Positions 7,641-16,369 of a stretch of DNA of 33,644 bases are shown in pieces. The translations under genes and the position numbers were made by a program. Source of the DNA: Candidatus Rokuibacteriota bacterium (GTDB lineage Bacteria; Methylomirabilota; Methylomirabilia; Rokubacteriales; CSP1-6). The notes below the pieces were generated by a model. It saw only the letters and a list, made by a program, of their open reading frames with translations, was not told the DNA's origin and did no database searches. Location: positions 64,745-98,388 of the forward strand of contig QHSL01000015.1 in assembly GCA_003220435.1 (NCBI GenBank). The letters are read 5' to 3'. Within the stretch, counting starts at the first letter, position 1, and each line of letters opens with the position of its first letter.

Positions 7641-9158
7641 CTACAGCCCCACCGCGAAGAGGATGGCGTTGTTGATCGCGTAGACCGTGCCGTCGGCGCC
7701 GACGAGCGTCGGCGTGTAGGCCTCGAAGATCCCCTCGGTCAGGTCCACGGTCTGCGTGAACGTGTTCGTGGTCAGGTCCCAGCGATAGAGCTTGCCGTCC
7801 TCGCTGTTGACGAGCACCGAGTTCGTGGCGGGGTCGACGACCGCGGTGTTGATGCACCACTCGCGCACGGCGTCGGGGTGCCCGGGGCTTGGATCGGGCG
7901 TCGGCCCGATGATCGTCAGGACTTCGTCCATGACCGTGCCGCCAGTCACTGGATCGATCATCGACGTGTTGGGATCGAGCACGGCGATCTTGTTCACCCC
8001 GTCCCCGCCGGCTCCGGCGTAGTTGTTGTACTTGGTCATCAGGAGATACGACGACGCACCGGTGTACGAGGGAACAGCGGAAGCGGGAACGATCGACGCG
8101 GTGTCGTCCCAGCCGAACGCCCCGGGAATCTTCGTCTGCGTCAGGGCGCCGTTGAAGTGAAGGAGCCAGCCCCGGTCGTTGTTCGACGGGAACGGGTTCT
8201 CGAGCACGCCGAAATACACATCTCCGTCCGGACCGACGGTCGGCGACGCGGTGCCGTCGTCGGGCAGCGAGGCGTCCAGGCCGGACACCGGATCCTTCAG
8301 CCGCACGCGCGCGATCGGCGCCAGCGTCTGGCTGTCGAGCTTGACCAGATATCCCGGACCCGACGACGTGCCGTCACTGTTGTTGATGGCCACGTAGAGC
8401 GCGCTCCCATCACCCGACAGGGCCGGCGCCGAGTTGTGGACGACCTTCGTCATCGTCGCGTCAGCAGCCGCGGCGGAGGCCGCGATCCACGTACCGGTGC
8501 CGTTCGCGGTGACGCGCGCGATGCCGCTCTTGAGATTGAGCGGCGTCGATCCGGCCACCTGGAAGCCGAAGTAAATGTTGCCCGCGCTGTCCGAGGTCAA
8601 CGGAGTATTGATCATGACATTGCGGGCGAAAACGGCGGGCCGCGCCTCGAAGTTCGGGAGCCCGTAGAACGCAACCCGCCCGCTGAGCCCCGTCGGCGAG
8701 TCGGGCTGGTCGCGGAACAGCAGCGTGCCGCCGGCGCCCGGGAAGTAGAGCCGGTTGGTCGGCGTCAGGGCGGGATTGTAGCTCGGCGTCCAGTTGTGCG
8801 GCGGCAGGAGGTAGTCGGAGACGAGTTTCCATTTCAATGCCCCGTCCGCGCCGCCGTGCGCCTCCACCCGATAGAGGCCGGCCCGAGTCACCTTCACCGG
8901 TACGATGACGGTGTTAGCGGCGGTGACCACCGGAGAGCCGTAGTGGATCAGGAGCGCGCCCCCGTTGTCCTGCGGCTGAAGATCGACCGGAGTCTGCCAG
9001 CGGATCCGCACGAGCGGTTGGGACGTGACGGAGGAGAGGGCGGTGTGCTGAGCGTTCCCGGCGAACCCGCTCCATTGATAGGGCGCGGTCTGCGCCCATC
9101 CGTGCAAGGGCGTCACCACGGCGACGAGCGCGATCACGAGCGCGGTGAGCAGAGGCAT
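7641..9158 (-). CDS. Secreted PQQ-like beta-propeller protein of unknown function
   Basis: A 505-residue protein with a Sec signal peptide (hydrophobic core LLTALVIALVAVV, probable cleavage after GWAQ near residue 23). The mature part is rich in repeated blade-like segments, for example SAGNIYFGF, DGSALYVAI, DGDVYFGVL, TNSVLVNSEDGKLYRWDL and DGTVYAINN, as in PQQ-binding or WD-like beta-propellers. No PQQ-dehydrogenase catalytic signature or haem motif was seen, so an enzymatic role is not supported. The chosen ATG has AAGGAG about 8 nt upstream and starts directly at the signal peptide; the in-frame upstream ATG would bury it. It is probably periplasmic or extracellular and monocistronic, with the divergent DinB gene 149 bp away. 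Confidence 0.8.
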   Translation of the reverse strand: MPLLTALVIALVAVVTPLHGWAQTAPYQWSGFAGNAQHTALSSVTSQPLVRIRWQTPVDLQPQDNGGALLIHYGSPVVTAANTVIVPVKVTRAGLYRVEAHGGADGALKWKLVSDYLLPPHNWTPSYNPALTPTNRLYFPGAGGTLLFRDQPDSPTGLSGRVAFYGLPNFEARPAVFARNVMINTPLTSDSAGNIYFGFQVAGSTPLNLKSGIARVTANGTGTWIAASAAAADATMTKVVHNSAPALSGDGSALYVAINNSDGTSSGPGYLVKLDSQTLAPIARVRLKDPVSGLDASLPDDGTASPTVGPDGDVYFGVLENPFPSNNDRGWLLHFNGALTQTKIPGAFGWDDTASIVPASAVPSYTGASSYLLMTKYNNYAGAGGDGVNKIAVLDPNTSMIDPVTGGTVMDEVLTIIGPTPDPSPGHPDAVREWCINTAVVDPATNSVLVNSEDGKLYRWDLTTNTFTQTVDLTEGIFEAYTPTLVGADGTVYAINNAILFAVGL

Positions 9159-9201
9159 GAGCGATCTCCTTCCCGGACGGCCGGGCGCAAACGTGGCGGG
9201 C

Positions 9202-9207
9202 ATTGTA
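9202..9207 (-). promoter_or_regulatory. Possible -10 box for the beta-propeller gene
   Basis: On the minus strand TACAAT (one mismatch to TATAAT) lies 43 bp upstream of the start at 9158. The hexamer 17 nt further upstream is a poor -35, matching only its TT, so this rests on the -10 alone. Confidence 0.3.
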
Positions 9208-9307
9208 GTGCCAATCGTCAGCCGAGAGAAGTCTCCCGATTTCACAGCGGCGCCCGATCGGGGTCTCAGGGTGTGGAGACGAGAACGATCGTCCTCGGGA
9301 GGATCCT

Positions 9308-9763
9308 ATGAGCGACAAGTCCACGTTGTTGCGCGAGGCTGACGAGGCGTTCACCGAGCTCCGGCAGGCTGTCGACGGTCTGGAGGATGAGACGATGCGC
9401 CGGGTGTGGCTCGGCACGTGGGGCGTGCGCGAGATCCTGATTCACATCTCGGGGTGGCACCGGGAGATGATCCCGGCCCTCACCCGGATCGCCCGGGGCG
9501 AGCCGTCATACCCGGCGGGGACGTACGACGACTTCGACGCGTGGAACGCGCGGTTCGTCGAGCGGAACACCGGCGTGAAGACCGCGGACGTCATGGCGGA
9601 GCTCGAGGCCTCCCACCGGGCGTTCATGGCCGCGGCCGTGGCGTTGCCGGACGCGCAGCTCGCGGCCGGCGGCGCCGCGCGCGAGCCGTTCGAGGGCGCC
9701 GGCGCCGGGCACTACCGTGAGCATGCGGCGCAGATACGCGAGTGGCGCCGATCCGGCGGCTGA
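9308..9763 (+). CDS. DinB/DfsB-fold four-helix protein
   Basis: A 151-residue all-helical protein resembling the DinB/YfiT/DfsB family. It has the characteristic WGVREILIHISGWHREM segment (about 38-54) and a C-terminal HYREHAAQIREWR segment. His46, His51, His135 and His139 are candidate metal ligands, matching the triple-histidine site of the family. Members include thiol-dependent S-transferases and many proteins without known function. GGGAGGA at 9297-9303 supports the ATG at 9308. It sits alone between two minus-strand genes, so context gives no functional clue. Confidence 0.75.
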   Translation: MSDKSTLLREADEAFTELRQAVDGLEDETMRRVWLGTWGVREILIHISGWHREMIPALTRIARGEPSYPAGTYDDFDAWNARFVERNTGVKTADVMAELEASHRAFMAAAVALPDAQLAAGGAAREPFEGAGAGHYREHAAQIREWRRSGG

Positions 9764-9797
9764 AAAAGGCCCATCTGCTTCGTTGGCGCCCTCCCTG

Positions 9798-10949
9798 CTA
9801 CGGGCCCTCGTCGCGGGGTGTGGGAATCGTTCGCGCCGGGAATTCGCGGTAGGCGTAGCGTGACAATGCGTCCTCGCGGAGCTCGATGCCGAGGCCTGGG
9901 CCGGTGGGCAGTGTGAGATAGCCGCCCTCTACCTTGAACGGGACCACCGCGACTTCCGCGGCGCGGGGCTCGAAGTTCACGAAGTACTCGGTGATCAAGA
10001 AGTTCGGGATCGCCGCCGACACCTGGAGCGTCGCCGCGAGGCCGACGGTCGTGCTGTTGTAGTTGTGGGGCGAGACGACCACGTGGTACGCCTCGGCCAT
10101 CGCGGCGATCTCCCGCAGCTCCTCGATGCCGCCGACGTTGCACACGTCGGGGTTGATGATATCGGCGGCGCGACGCTCGAAGACCTCGCGGAACTCGAAG
10201 CGCGTGTAGAGCTCCTCGCCGGTGACGATCGGCAACCGGATATCGCGCCGGCACTCGGCCAGCGCGGCCACGTCGCGGGCCGACACCGGCTCCTCGTACC
10301 AGAACGGATCGAACGGCTCGAGCAGTCGGGCCAGCCGCACCGCATGCATCGGGGCCAGCCGCCGGTGCACCTCGATCAGGAGATCGACCTTGGGCCCGAC
10401 CGCGGCGCGGACGGCGCGCACCGTCTCGACGACTTGCTGCTCGGCCTCGCGCGAGATGTGCGTGCGCCACGGGCCCGGGAACGGATCGAACTTGAGTGCG
10501 GTGAAGCCGCGCGCGACCGTCTCCTTCGCCTTCGCCGCGTAAGCCTCCGGTGATCTGGCCCCCGAGTACCAGCCATTGGCGTAGACGCGGATCCGCTCGC
10601 GGCAGGGGCCGCCCAGCAGGCTCACGACCGGCACGCCGAGGCGCTTGCCGGCGAGGTCCCACAGCGCCTGCTCGAGCCCGCTGACCGCGCTCCAGAAATC
10701 CATCGCGCCGCGCTTGGAGGCAAAGTCGTGGTAGGCCCAGTGCGTGAAGTGGCGAATCTGGCCCGCGTCGCGGCCGACGAGATAGCGCGCGAGCTGGCGC
10801 ACGTGAGCGACGATCGACTGGTCGCGGTCGGCCTGGGTGTAGCACTCGCCCCAGCCGTGGAGACCGTCCGAGGTCTCGACCTTGACGAAGAGCCAGTTCT
10901 TCCCGTAGCCGGGATCGACGACGAACGGCGTGACGGCCGTCACCTTCAT
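9798..10949 (-). CDS. Mandelate racemase/muconate lactonizing-type enolase-superfamily enzyme (sugar-acid dehydratase-like)
   Basis: A 383-residue enolase-superfamily protein with an N-terminal capping domain (1-120) and a C-terminal barrel. Predicted catalytic and metal residues are K153-x-D155 (KFD), Glu193 and His195 (IEVH), Glu219 (EEP), Glu245 (GEE), Asp268 (INPD) and His295 (SPHN). The E-V-H pattern and the late SPHNYNS are most like the galactonate/mannonate dehydratase side of the family, where the His residues act in acid-sugar dehydration. The substrate is unproven. GGGAGG lies just upstream of the chosen ATG. Its leader carries the nested palindromic element at 10980-11098, and the gene is divergent from the alkylsulfatase-type gene. 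Confidence 0.87.
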   Translation of the reverse strand: MKVTAVTPFVVDPGYGKNWLFVKVETSDGLHGWGECYTQADRDQSIVAHVRQLARYLVGRDAGQIRHFTHWAYHDFASKRGAMDFWSAVSGLEQALWDLAGKRLGVPVVSLLGGPCRERIRVYANGWYSGARSPEAYAAKAKETVARGFTALKFDPFPGPWRTHISREAEQQVVETVRAVRAAVGPKVDLLIEVHRRLAPMHAVRLARLLEPFDPFWYEEPVSARDVAALAECRRDIRLPIVTGEELYTRFEFREVFERRAADIINPDVCNVGGIEELREIAAMAEAYHVVVSPHNYNSTTVGLAATLQVSAAIPNFLITEYFVNFEPRAAEVAVVPFKVEGGYLTLPTGPGLGIELREDALSRYAYREFPARTIPTPRDEGP

Positions 10950-10979
10950 GAGCCGACCTCCCTCTCCTGGCGTACCGTG

Positions 10980-11098
10980 GTGCGCGCCGCAGGCCGTCGC
11001 GGGGCCGTCGTGCGAGCCGCAGGGCCGCCCGGGGGCTGGGGTCCCCAGGCCCGAGGCGAGCGATGCGAACAGTCCCCGCCGGCCGAGGCGCGGCCATA
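10980..11098 (-). repeat. Palindromic element (subfamily A) split by a subfamily B copy
   Basis: 10980-11004 matches the first 25 bases of the reverse-oriented element seen intact at 21571-21629. 11074-11093 matches its last part (CCCCGCCGGCCGAGGCGCGG). Between them, 11010-11061 is a second element with GCGAGC-type arms, most like the copy at 16389-16446. The break falls at the loop of the outer palindrome, where the 6 bases CTGGGG are missing. The element reads in the sense of the enolase-superfamily gene, 31 nt from its start. It fills most of the 190-bp divergent intergenic region. Confidence 0.75.
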
Positions 11099-11139
11099 GA
11101 ATCCTGGAGGCCGCTAGACTACCAGATCGAGGAGGCCCG

Positions 11140-13041
11140 ATGAACGACGCGACGCCGATCACGATCGCCCAGAATCGCGCGGTGCTCGACAGGCTTCCGT
11201 TCGCCGACACGCAGGACTTCCACGACGCGCGCCGGGGCTTCCTGGGCACGCTGCCCGAGGTCGAGATCACGAGCGCCGAGGGGCGCCTCGTGTGGAGCCT
11301 GCGCGACTACGCGTTCCTGGGTGACGAGACCGCGCCGCCCACGGTGAATCCGAGTCTCTGGCGACAGGCGCGCCTGAACATGAGCCATGGGCTCTTTCGC
11401 GTCACCGAGCGGATCTATCAGATCCGCGGCTTCGACATCTCGAACATGACGGTGATCGAGGGCGAGCGCGGGATCATCGTGATCGATCCGCTGCTCTCGA
11501 CCGAGGTCGCCCGCGCGGGCCTGGCGCTCTACGCGGAGCACCGGGGGCGCCGGCCCATCACCGCCCTCATCTACACGCACAGCCACGTCGACCACTACGG
11601 CGGCGTGCGCGGCGTGGTCGACGAGGACGACGTGAAGGCCGGACGCCTCGAGATCTGGGCGCCCGACGGCTTCATGGAAGCGGCGGTGCGGGAGAACGTG
11701 CTCGCCGGCACCGTGATGGTCCGCCGGGCGCAGTTCCAGTTCGGCGCCACGCTCCCCAAAGGTCCCCGCGGCCAGGTCGACGCGGGCCTCGGCAAGGTGA
11801 CGTCGCGCGGGACCGTGACGCTCATCCCGCCCACGCGGACCATCGCCGCGCCGATCGAGACCCACCGCCTCGACGGCGTCGAGATCGTGTTCCAGCTCGC
11901 TCCGGAAACGGAGGCGCCGGCCGAGATGCACATGTTCTATCCCGAGCTGCGGGCGCTGAACCTCGCCGAGAACGCCACCCACAACCTCCACAACGTGTAT
12001 CCGATCCGCGGCGCCCAGGTGCGCGACGCCAACGCGTGGGCCAAGTACCTGAACGAGGCAATGGAGCGGTTCGGCCGCGGCGCCGACGTCGTGTTCGCCC
12101 AGCACCACTGGCCCGTGTGGGACACGCCGCGCGTCCTCGACTTCATGGCTAAGCAGCGCGACCTCTACAAGTACGTGCACGACCAGACCGTGCGCCTCAT
12201 GAACCACGGGCACAAGGCCGCCGAGATCGCCGAGCGTCTCACCCTGCCCCGGAGCCTCGGCACGACGTGGCACGTGCGCGGCTACTACGGCACGCTCAGC
12301 CACAACGCGAAGTCGGTGTACCAGCGCTACATCGGCTGGTACGACGCCAACCCGGCGAACCTGAACCCGCTACCGCCCGTCGAGCGCGGGCGCAAGTACG
12401 TCGAGTACATGGGCGGGGCCGACGCCGCGATCCGGCGGGCCCGGGAGGACTTCGCGCGCGGCGAGTATCGGTTCGTCGCCGAAGCCATGAGCCACGTAGT
12501 CTTCGCCGATCCGGCGAACACCGACGCGCGCCGCCTGGGCGCCGACGCGCTGGAGCAGCTCGGCTACGCGGCCGAGTCCGCCACCTGGCGCAACGCGTAC
12601 CTGCTCGGCGCGCTCGAGCTCCGGCAGGCCCAGCCCGCGTCGGCCGCGCGCGCGCCCGTGAGCCCGGACGTCGTCCACGCCATGAGCCTCGATCTCTTCT
12701 TCGATTATCTGGGCGTGCGGCTCGACGGCGCGCGGGCCGAGGGCCGGCGCCTGGTCATCAACTGGGTGTTCCCCGACCTCGACCGGCGCTACGTGCTGAA
12801 TCTCCAGAACAGCGCGCTGACCTATCTGGCCGATCGGCAGAGCGACCGCGCCGACGCGACGGTGACGCTCGATCGGCCGACGCTGAGCCGCCTGCTCCTC
12901 AAGGAGGTCCGGCTGGACGACGGGCTCCGCAGCGGGCTGATCACCGTCGACGGCCAGTCGTCCGCGGTCGGCGAGCTGTTCGGCCTCCTCGACGACTTCA
13001 CGCTGATGTTCGAGGTCGTGGAGCCGAAGCGCGCGTCGTGA
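11140..13041 (+). CDS. Alkylsulfatase-type metallo-beta-lactamase-fold hydrolase
   Basis: A 633-residue protein of the SdsA1/BDS1 alkylsulfatase family. The N-terminal metallo-beta-lactamase domain has H147-S-H149-V-D151-H152, Glu258 or Glu262 in TEAPAEM, Glu277 in AENATHNLHN and His322 in AQHHWPVW. These fit the binuclear zinc site. A helical dimerisation part with the family signature GYYGTLSHNAKSVYQRY (381-397) follows, then a C-terminal SCP2-like domain (about 520-633) that would bind the alkyl chain. Family enzymes release sulfate from primary or secondary alkyl sulfates. No signal peptide is visible, unlike exported SdsA1, so it is probably cytoplasmic. GAGGAGG precedes the ATG at 11140, although the frame stays open upstream through the repeat. 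Confidence 0.9.
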   Translation: MNDATPITIAQNRAVLDRLPFADTQDFHDARRGFLGTLPEVEITSAEGRLVWSLRDYAFLGDETAPPTVNPSLWRQARLNMSHGLFRVTERIYQIRGFDISNMTVIEGERGIIVIDPLLSTEVARAGLALYAEHRGRRPITALIYTHSHVDHYGGVRGVVDEDDVKAGRLEIWAPDGFMEAAVRENVLAGTVMVRRAQFQFGATLPKGPRGQVDAGLGKVTSRGTVTLIPPTRTIAAPIETHRLDGVEIVFQLAPETEAPAEMHMFYPELRALNLAENATHNLHNVYPIRGAQVRDANAWAKYLNEAMERFGRGADVVFAQHHWPVWDTPRVLDFMAKQRDLYKYVHDQTVRLMNHGHKAAEIAERLTLPRSLGTTWHVRGYYGTLSHNAKSVYQRYIGWYDANPANLNPLPPVERGRKYVEYMGGADAAIRRAREDFARGEYRFVAEAMSHVVFADPANTDARRLGADALEQLGYAAESATWRNAYLLGALELRQAQPASAARAPVSPDVVHAMSLDLFFDYLGVRLDGARAEGRRLVINWVFPDLDRRYVLNLQNSALTYLADRQSDRADATVTLDRPTLSRLLLKEVRLDDGLRSGLITVDGQSSAVGELFGLLDDFTLMFEVVEPKRAS

Positions 13042-13050
13042 GCCGCCCGT

Positions 13051-13407
13051 CTATTTCGAATCGAGCGGGACGAAGATCGACACGCGCGGCTCCGGTCCGA
13101 CTTCGCGGGTGACGTGACCCTGGCCCGTCAGGTCTTCGGCGATCAGGATGTCGCCGGGGCCAAGTCGTCTGACCGTGCCGTCGCCGATCTCGATGTCGAC
13201 GGCGCCCGACAGCGTGAACACCGCCGCGCGCCCCGGCGCGTGGTGCCAGGGGTTGGTTCGCTTCGCCTCGAAGCGGCGGATGACGATACCGCTGCCGGGG
13301 ATCAGCTCGGCGCTCTCGGACTGGTCGCCGCGCGGCGCGAACCGCGGGTGAACCTCTTCGAAGTGCGACGTGCCGTCAGGACCTGCGTAGATCCGGATGA
13401 TCGCCAT
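13051..13407 (-). CDS. Small cupin-domain protein
   Basis: A 118-residue single-domain cupin. The motif region has His55/His56 (NPWHHAPG), Gly68 and, in the second motif, GPGDILIAEDLTGQGH with Asp86 and His98. The usual Glu and third His pattern is only partly met, so a metal site is possible but not certain. GCAGGAGGCG precedes the ATG at 13407, which rules out the longer in-frame start upstream. Such proteins bind or sense small ligands, or act as isomerases or dioxygenases; no specific role can be named. It is co-directional with, and downstream of, the molybdenum hydroxylase operon, separated by 143 bp that contain a 13-bp palindrome. Confidence 0.75.
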   Translation of the reverse strand: MAIIRIYAGPDGTSHFEEVHPRFAPRGDQSESAELIPGSGIVIRRFEAKRTNPWHHAPGRAAVFTLSGAVDIEIGDGTVRRLGPGDILIAEDLTGQGHVTREVGPEPRVSIFVPLDSK

Positions 13408-13470
13408 GTGCGCCTCCTGCTCGCCCCCGGCCACGGTGCGCGCACCATGGGGCGGACGAGCGCCGGTCGT

Positions 13471-13483
13471 ACGACAGTGTCGT
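13471..13483. promoter_or_regulatory. 13-bp palindrome upstream of the cupin gene
   Basis: ACGACA-G-TGTCGT is a perfect inverted repeat 64 bp upstream of the cupin start. It could be an operator for a dimeric regulator. One copy in a GC-rich region is weak evidence. Confidence 0.25.
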
Positions 13484-13550
13484 GCCGTGAAGCCCAAGCT
13501 GAGAGTGTGGGTGGTGTTCGGCCCGCGGTTGAAGCTTCAGCTCGCGTCGT

Positions 13551-15863
13551 TCACTTCCCGTTCGCGATCGCCAGCGCGATCCGCTCGGGCGAGAGCGGCA
13601 GCTCGGTGAGCCGCACGCCGGTCGCGTCCTCGACGGCGTTGGCGATCGCGGCCGGCGCCGGCACGATCGGCGGCTCGCCGACGCCCCGGGCCCCGAAGGG
13701 GCCGTGCGGCGCCGGCTTCTCGACGATGATCGTCTCGATCTTCGGCACGTCGGCCGAAGTGAGCTTCCGGTAGTCCAGCAGGCTCGGGTTCGTGAGCCGC
13801 GCCTTGTCGTCGTACATCAGCGCTTCGGTCAGCGCCATCCCGAGACTCTGGACGGCACCGCCCTGCATCTGGCCCTCGATCGCGAGCGGGTTGATCGCCT
13901 TGCCGACGTCCTGGACGACCACGAAGTCGTGCAGCGTGAGCTCGCCGGTGTCGGGGTCGATCTCGATCTTCGCGAGCTGGGCGCAGAACGCGGGCGCCTG
14001 CACCGAGAACGCCGGGTGGCTGATGCCGAGCACCGGCTCGACCTTGGACATGTAGAGGTTGCCCTTCTTCCCGATCTGGGCGAGCGTGATGCCCTTGTTC
14101 GGCACGCCCCGCACCACGACCTTGCCGCCGTCGATCTCGAGGTCGTGCACGGAGGCCTCGAGCTCCTTGGCGGCGATCTCGAGCGTCTGGTTGCGCGCGT
14201 TCTGCGCGGCCTGCATCACCGCCACGCCGACCGTGTAGGTGGTCTTGCTGCCCGCGCTCAGGCCGGTCATCGGCGCGACGTCGGTGTCGCCGGTCGTGAT
14301 CTTCACCTTGTCGATGTCGACGCCGTAGGCCGTCGCGGCGATCTGCGCCAGCGCGATGTTGGTCCCGGCGATGTCCACCTGTCCCGTCAACACCTGCAAG
14401 GTCCCGTCGGGATTCAGCCGCACCGTGGCGCCCGTCGGCTGCAGACCGCCCAGCCACCCGCCGAGCGACAGGCCGGTGCCGCGCAGCTTGCCGCCCTTGC
14501 TGCTCGCCTTCCACTCGGCGCGCTTCATCCACAGCGGATGCTCCGCGATGCGGGTCAACACTTCCACGGCGCCGTTGTTCAGCCACGGCTGGCCGTTGGC
14601 CATCTTGTCGCCTTCGCGCTGCAGGTGGCGAAGCCTGAACTCGACCGGATCGGCGCCGATCGCGCGCGCGATCTGCTCCATGTGCGAGTCGATCGCGAAG
14701 ATCGTCTGCGGCGCGACCGGCGCGCGGTACGCCGCGATACTGGGCTTGTGCGTGAGGACTTCGAATCCCTTGACGTCGAAGTTCGGCCACCGGTAAAGGC
14801 TGGCCAGGAACACTCCGCTCACCGCCAGCACCGCGCCCGAGAACGCGCCGGACTCGAGGATCGCCTCACCCTCGATCGCCATGAGCGTGCCGTCGCGCTT
14901 CACCCCGGTCTTCAGGCGGATGATGACCTGCGGCGCCGGCATCCCCGCCTCGAGCTCCTCGCGCCGGGTCATGACGTAGCGCACCGGCCGCGCGGTGACG
15001 CGCGCCAGGATCGCCGTGATCGGCTCGCAGAGCGCGCGGATCTTGCCGCCGAAGCCGCCGCCGCACTCCATCGGGATCACCTTGATGCGGTTCTCCGAGA
15101 TCTCCAGGACGTCGGCCACCTCTGAGCGCGTGTTGAACGAGCCCTGGGTGCTCGACCAGAGCGTCAGGTTCCCGGCGGTGTCCCACTGCGCCAGCACCGC
15201 GTGCGGCTCGAGATAGCCCTGGTGCACCATCGGCACGCGGTACGTCTTCTCGATCACGACGTCCGACTCGGCGAGCGCCTTCGCGACGTCGCCGCGCTGC
15301 AGGCGCGCCTGCTGGGAGATGTTGACCGCCTTGGCGGGCTTGGCCTCGGTCGCCACGCCGGCCACGCTGCCGTGGGCCTGGGCTTCGCTCGTGTCCGCTT
15401 CGGTCCCCGCGTCGGCGACCGGCGGCGCGCCGGGCTTCATGGCCTCGAGCGGGTCGGCGGACACCGCCAGGACCTCGTACTGCACGTCGATGAGGTCGAG
15501 CGCCTCCTCGGCGATCGCCGGCTCGTCGGCCGCGACGGCGGCCACCGGCTGGCCGGCGAAGACCACCCGGTCGATCGCCAGCACCGCGTGCGCGCGTGTC
15601 GGCGCCTTCTTCTTCAGCTCGGGGATGTCTGCGGCGGTCAGGACCGCGCGCACGCCCGGCAGCGCCCGCGCCTTGCTGACGTCGATCTTGAGGATTCGCG
15701 CGTGGGCGTAGGGGCTGCGGAGAAGCTTGGCGTGCAGGAGGCCCCGGGGGCTCAGGTCGGCGACGTACTGGACCACGCCGGTGACTTTATCCGGCGCGTC
15801 AGGACGAACGATGGAAAGGCCGATGCCCTTCACGTCGCGGGTGGTCTTCATCACGCTGGACAT
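13551..15863 (-). CDS. Xanthine dehydrogenase/CO dehydrogenase-family molybdopterin subunit (large)
   Basis: A 770-residue molybdenum hydroxylase large subunit with the N-terminal a/b hammerhead domain (about 25-140) and the two Mo-cofactor-binding domains. Motifs include GGGFGGK (268-274), AYRAP (378-382) and the catalytic glutamate in GARGVGEPP (about Glu730). The AYRCSFR loop with the copper-binding cysteine of true form I CO dehydrogenase is absent, so this is not a genuine CO oxidiser. It more likely hydroxylates an aldehyde or N-heterocycle using water as oxygen donor. Residues 150-180 form an Ala/Glu/Thr-rich insertion of low complexity. It is third in a medium-small-large operon, starting 3 nt after the small-subunit stop. 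Confidence 0.92.
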   Translation of the reverse strand: MSSVMKTTRDVKGIGLSIVRPDAPDKVTGVVQYVADLSPRGLLHAKLLRSPYAHARILKIDVSKARALPGVRAVLTAADIPELKKKAPTRAHAVLAIDRVVFAGQPVAAVAADEPAIAEEALDLIDVQYEVLAVSADPLEAMKPGAPPVADAGTEADTSEAQAHGSVAGVATEAKPAKAVNISQQARLQRGDVAKALAESDVVIEKTYRVPMVHQGYLEPHAVLAQWDTAGNLTLWSSTQGSFNTRSEVADVLEISENRIKVIPMECGGGFGGKIRALCEPITAILARVTARPVRYVMTRREELEAGMPAPQVIIRLKTGVKRDGTLMAIEGEAILESGAFSGAVLAVSGVFLASLYRWPNFDVKGFEVLTHKPSIAAYRAPVAPQTIFAIDSHMEQIARAIGADPVEFRLRHLQREGDKMANGQPWLNNGAVEVLTRIAEHPLWMKRAEWKASSKGGKLRGTGLSLGGWLGGLQPTGATVRLNPDGTLQVLTGQVDIAGTNIALAQIAATAYGVDIDKVKITTGDTDVAPMTGLSAGSKTTYTVGVAVMQAAQNARNQTLEIAAKELEASVHDLEIDGGKVVVRGVPNKGITLAQIGKKGNLYMSKVEPVLGISHPAFSVQAPAFCAQLAKIEIDPDTGELTLHDFVVVQDVGKAINPLAIEGQMQGGAVQSLGMALTEALMYDDKARLTNPSLLDYRKLTSADVPKIETIIVEKPAPHGPFGARGVGEPPIVPAPAAIANAVEDATGVRLTELPLSPERIALAIANGK

Positions 15864-15866
15864 GCC

Positions 15867-16349
15867 TCAGCTCCTCCGGCCGGCGGTGGCCCCGGCGGCC
15901 TCGGTGATCGCGGCCAGCATCTTCGTGTAGCCGGTGCAGCGGCACAGATTGCCGGCGATGCCGTAGCGGATCTCTTCCTCGGTCGGGCGCGGGTTCTCCG
16001 TCAGCAGGGCTGCGGCGGCCATCAGGACGCCGGGAATGCAGAAGCCGCACTGTGGCACGCCGTGCTTGACGAACGCCTCCTGGAGCGGGTGCAGCGCGCC
16101 CGGCTTCCCGAGACCCTCGATCGTGCGGACCTCGTGACCGCGGGCCTGCATCGCGAGCAAGAGACAGCTCGCGATGGGCTTCCCGTCGAAGTGCACCGTG
16201 CACGCGCCGCAGTCACCGGTGCCGCATCCCTCTTTCGGTCCGGTCAGGCCCATCCGCTCGCGGAGGGCGTCCAGCAGGGTGTCCCAGGGCTGGACGAGCA
16301 CCTCGACCGGCTCATCGTTGACCGTACAGCTCAAAGCGTGCTTGGCCAC
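15867..16349 (-). CDS. (2Fe-2S) subunit of the molybdenum hydroxylase (small)
   Basis: A 160-residue two-cluster iron-sulfur protein. The plant-ferredoxin-type N-terminal cluster uses Cys42, Cys47, Cys50 and Cys62. The C-terminal helical cluster uses Cys101, Cys104, Cys136 and Cys138 (CGFC and CRC). It carries electrons from the Mo site to the FAD of the medium subunit. The start is GTG at 16349 with GGAGGG about 8 nt upstream. The 104-bp gap to the medium-subunit gene is filled by a palindromic element and three CTATATGGC repeats, unusual inside such an operon. The stop is 3 nt before the large-subunit start. Confidence 0.93.
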   Translation of the reverse strand: MAKHALSCTVNDEPVEVLVQPWDTLLDALRERMGLTGPKEGCGTGDCGACTVHFDGKPIASCLLLAMQARGHEVRTIEGLGKPGALHPLQEAFVKHGVPQCGFCIPGVLMAAAALLTENPRPTEEEIRYGIAGNLCRCTGYTKMLAAITEAAGATAGRRS

Positions 16350-16369
16350 GTCTCGTTCCCTCCTACTAT

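Noticed and set aside
7554-9311. Long plus-strand open frame opposite the beta-propeller gene
   Set aside because: No motifs are seen. The minus strand has a signal peptide, a strong ribosome site and regular blade repeats.
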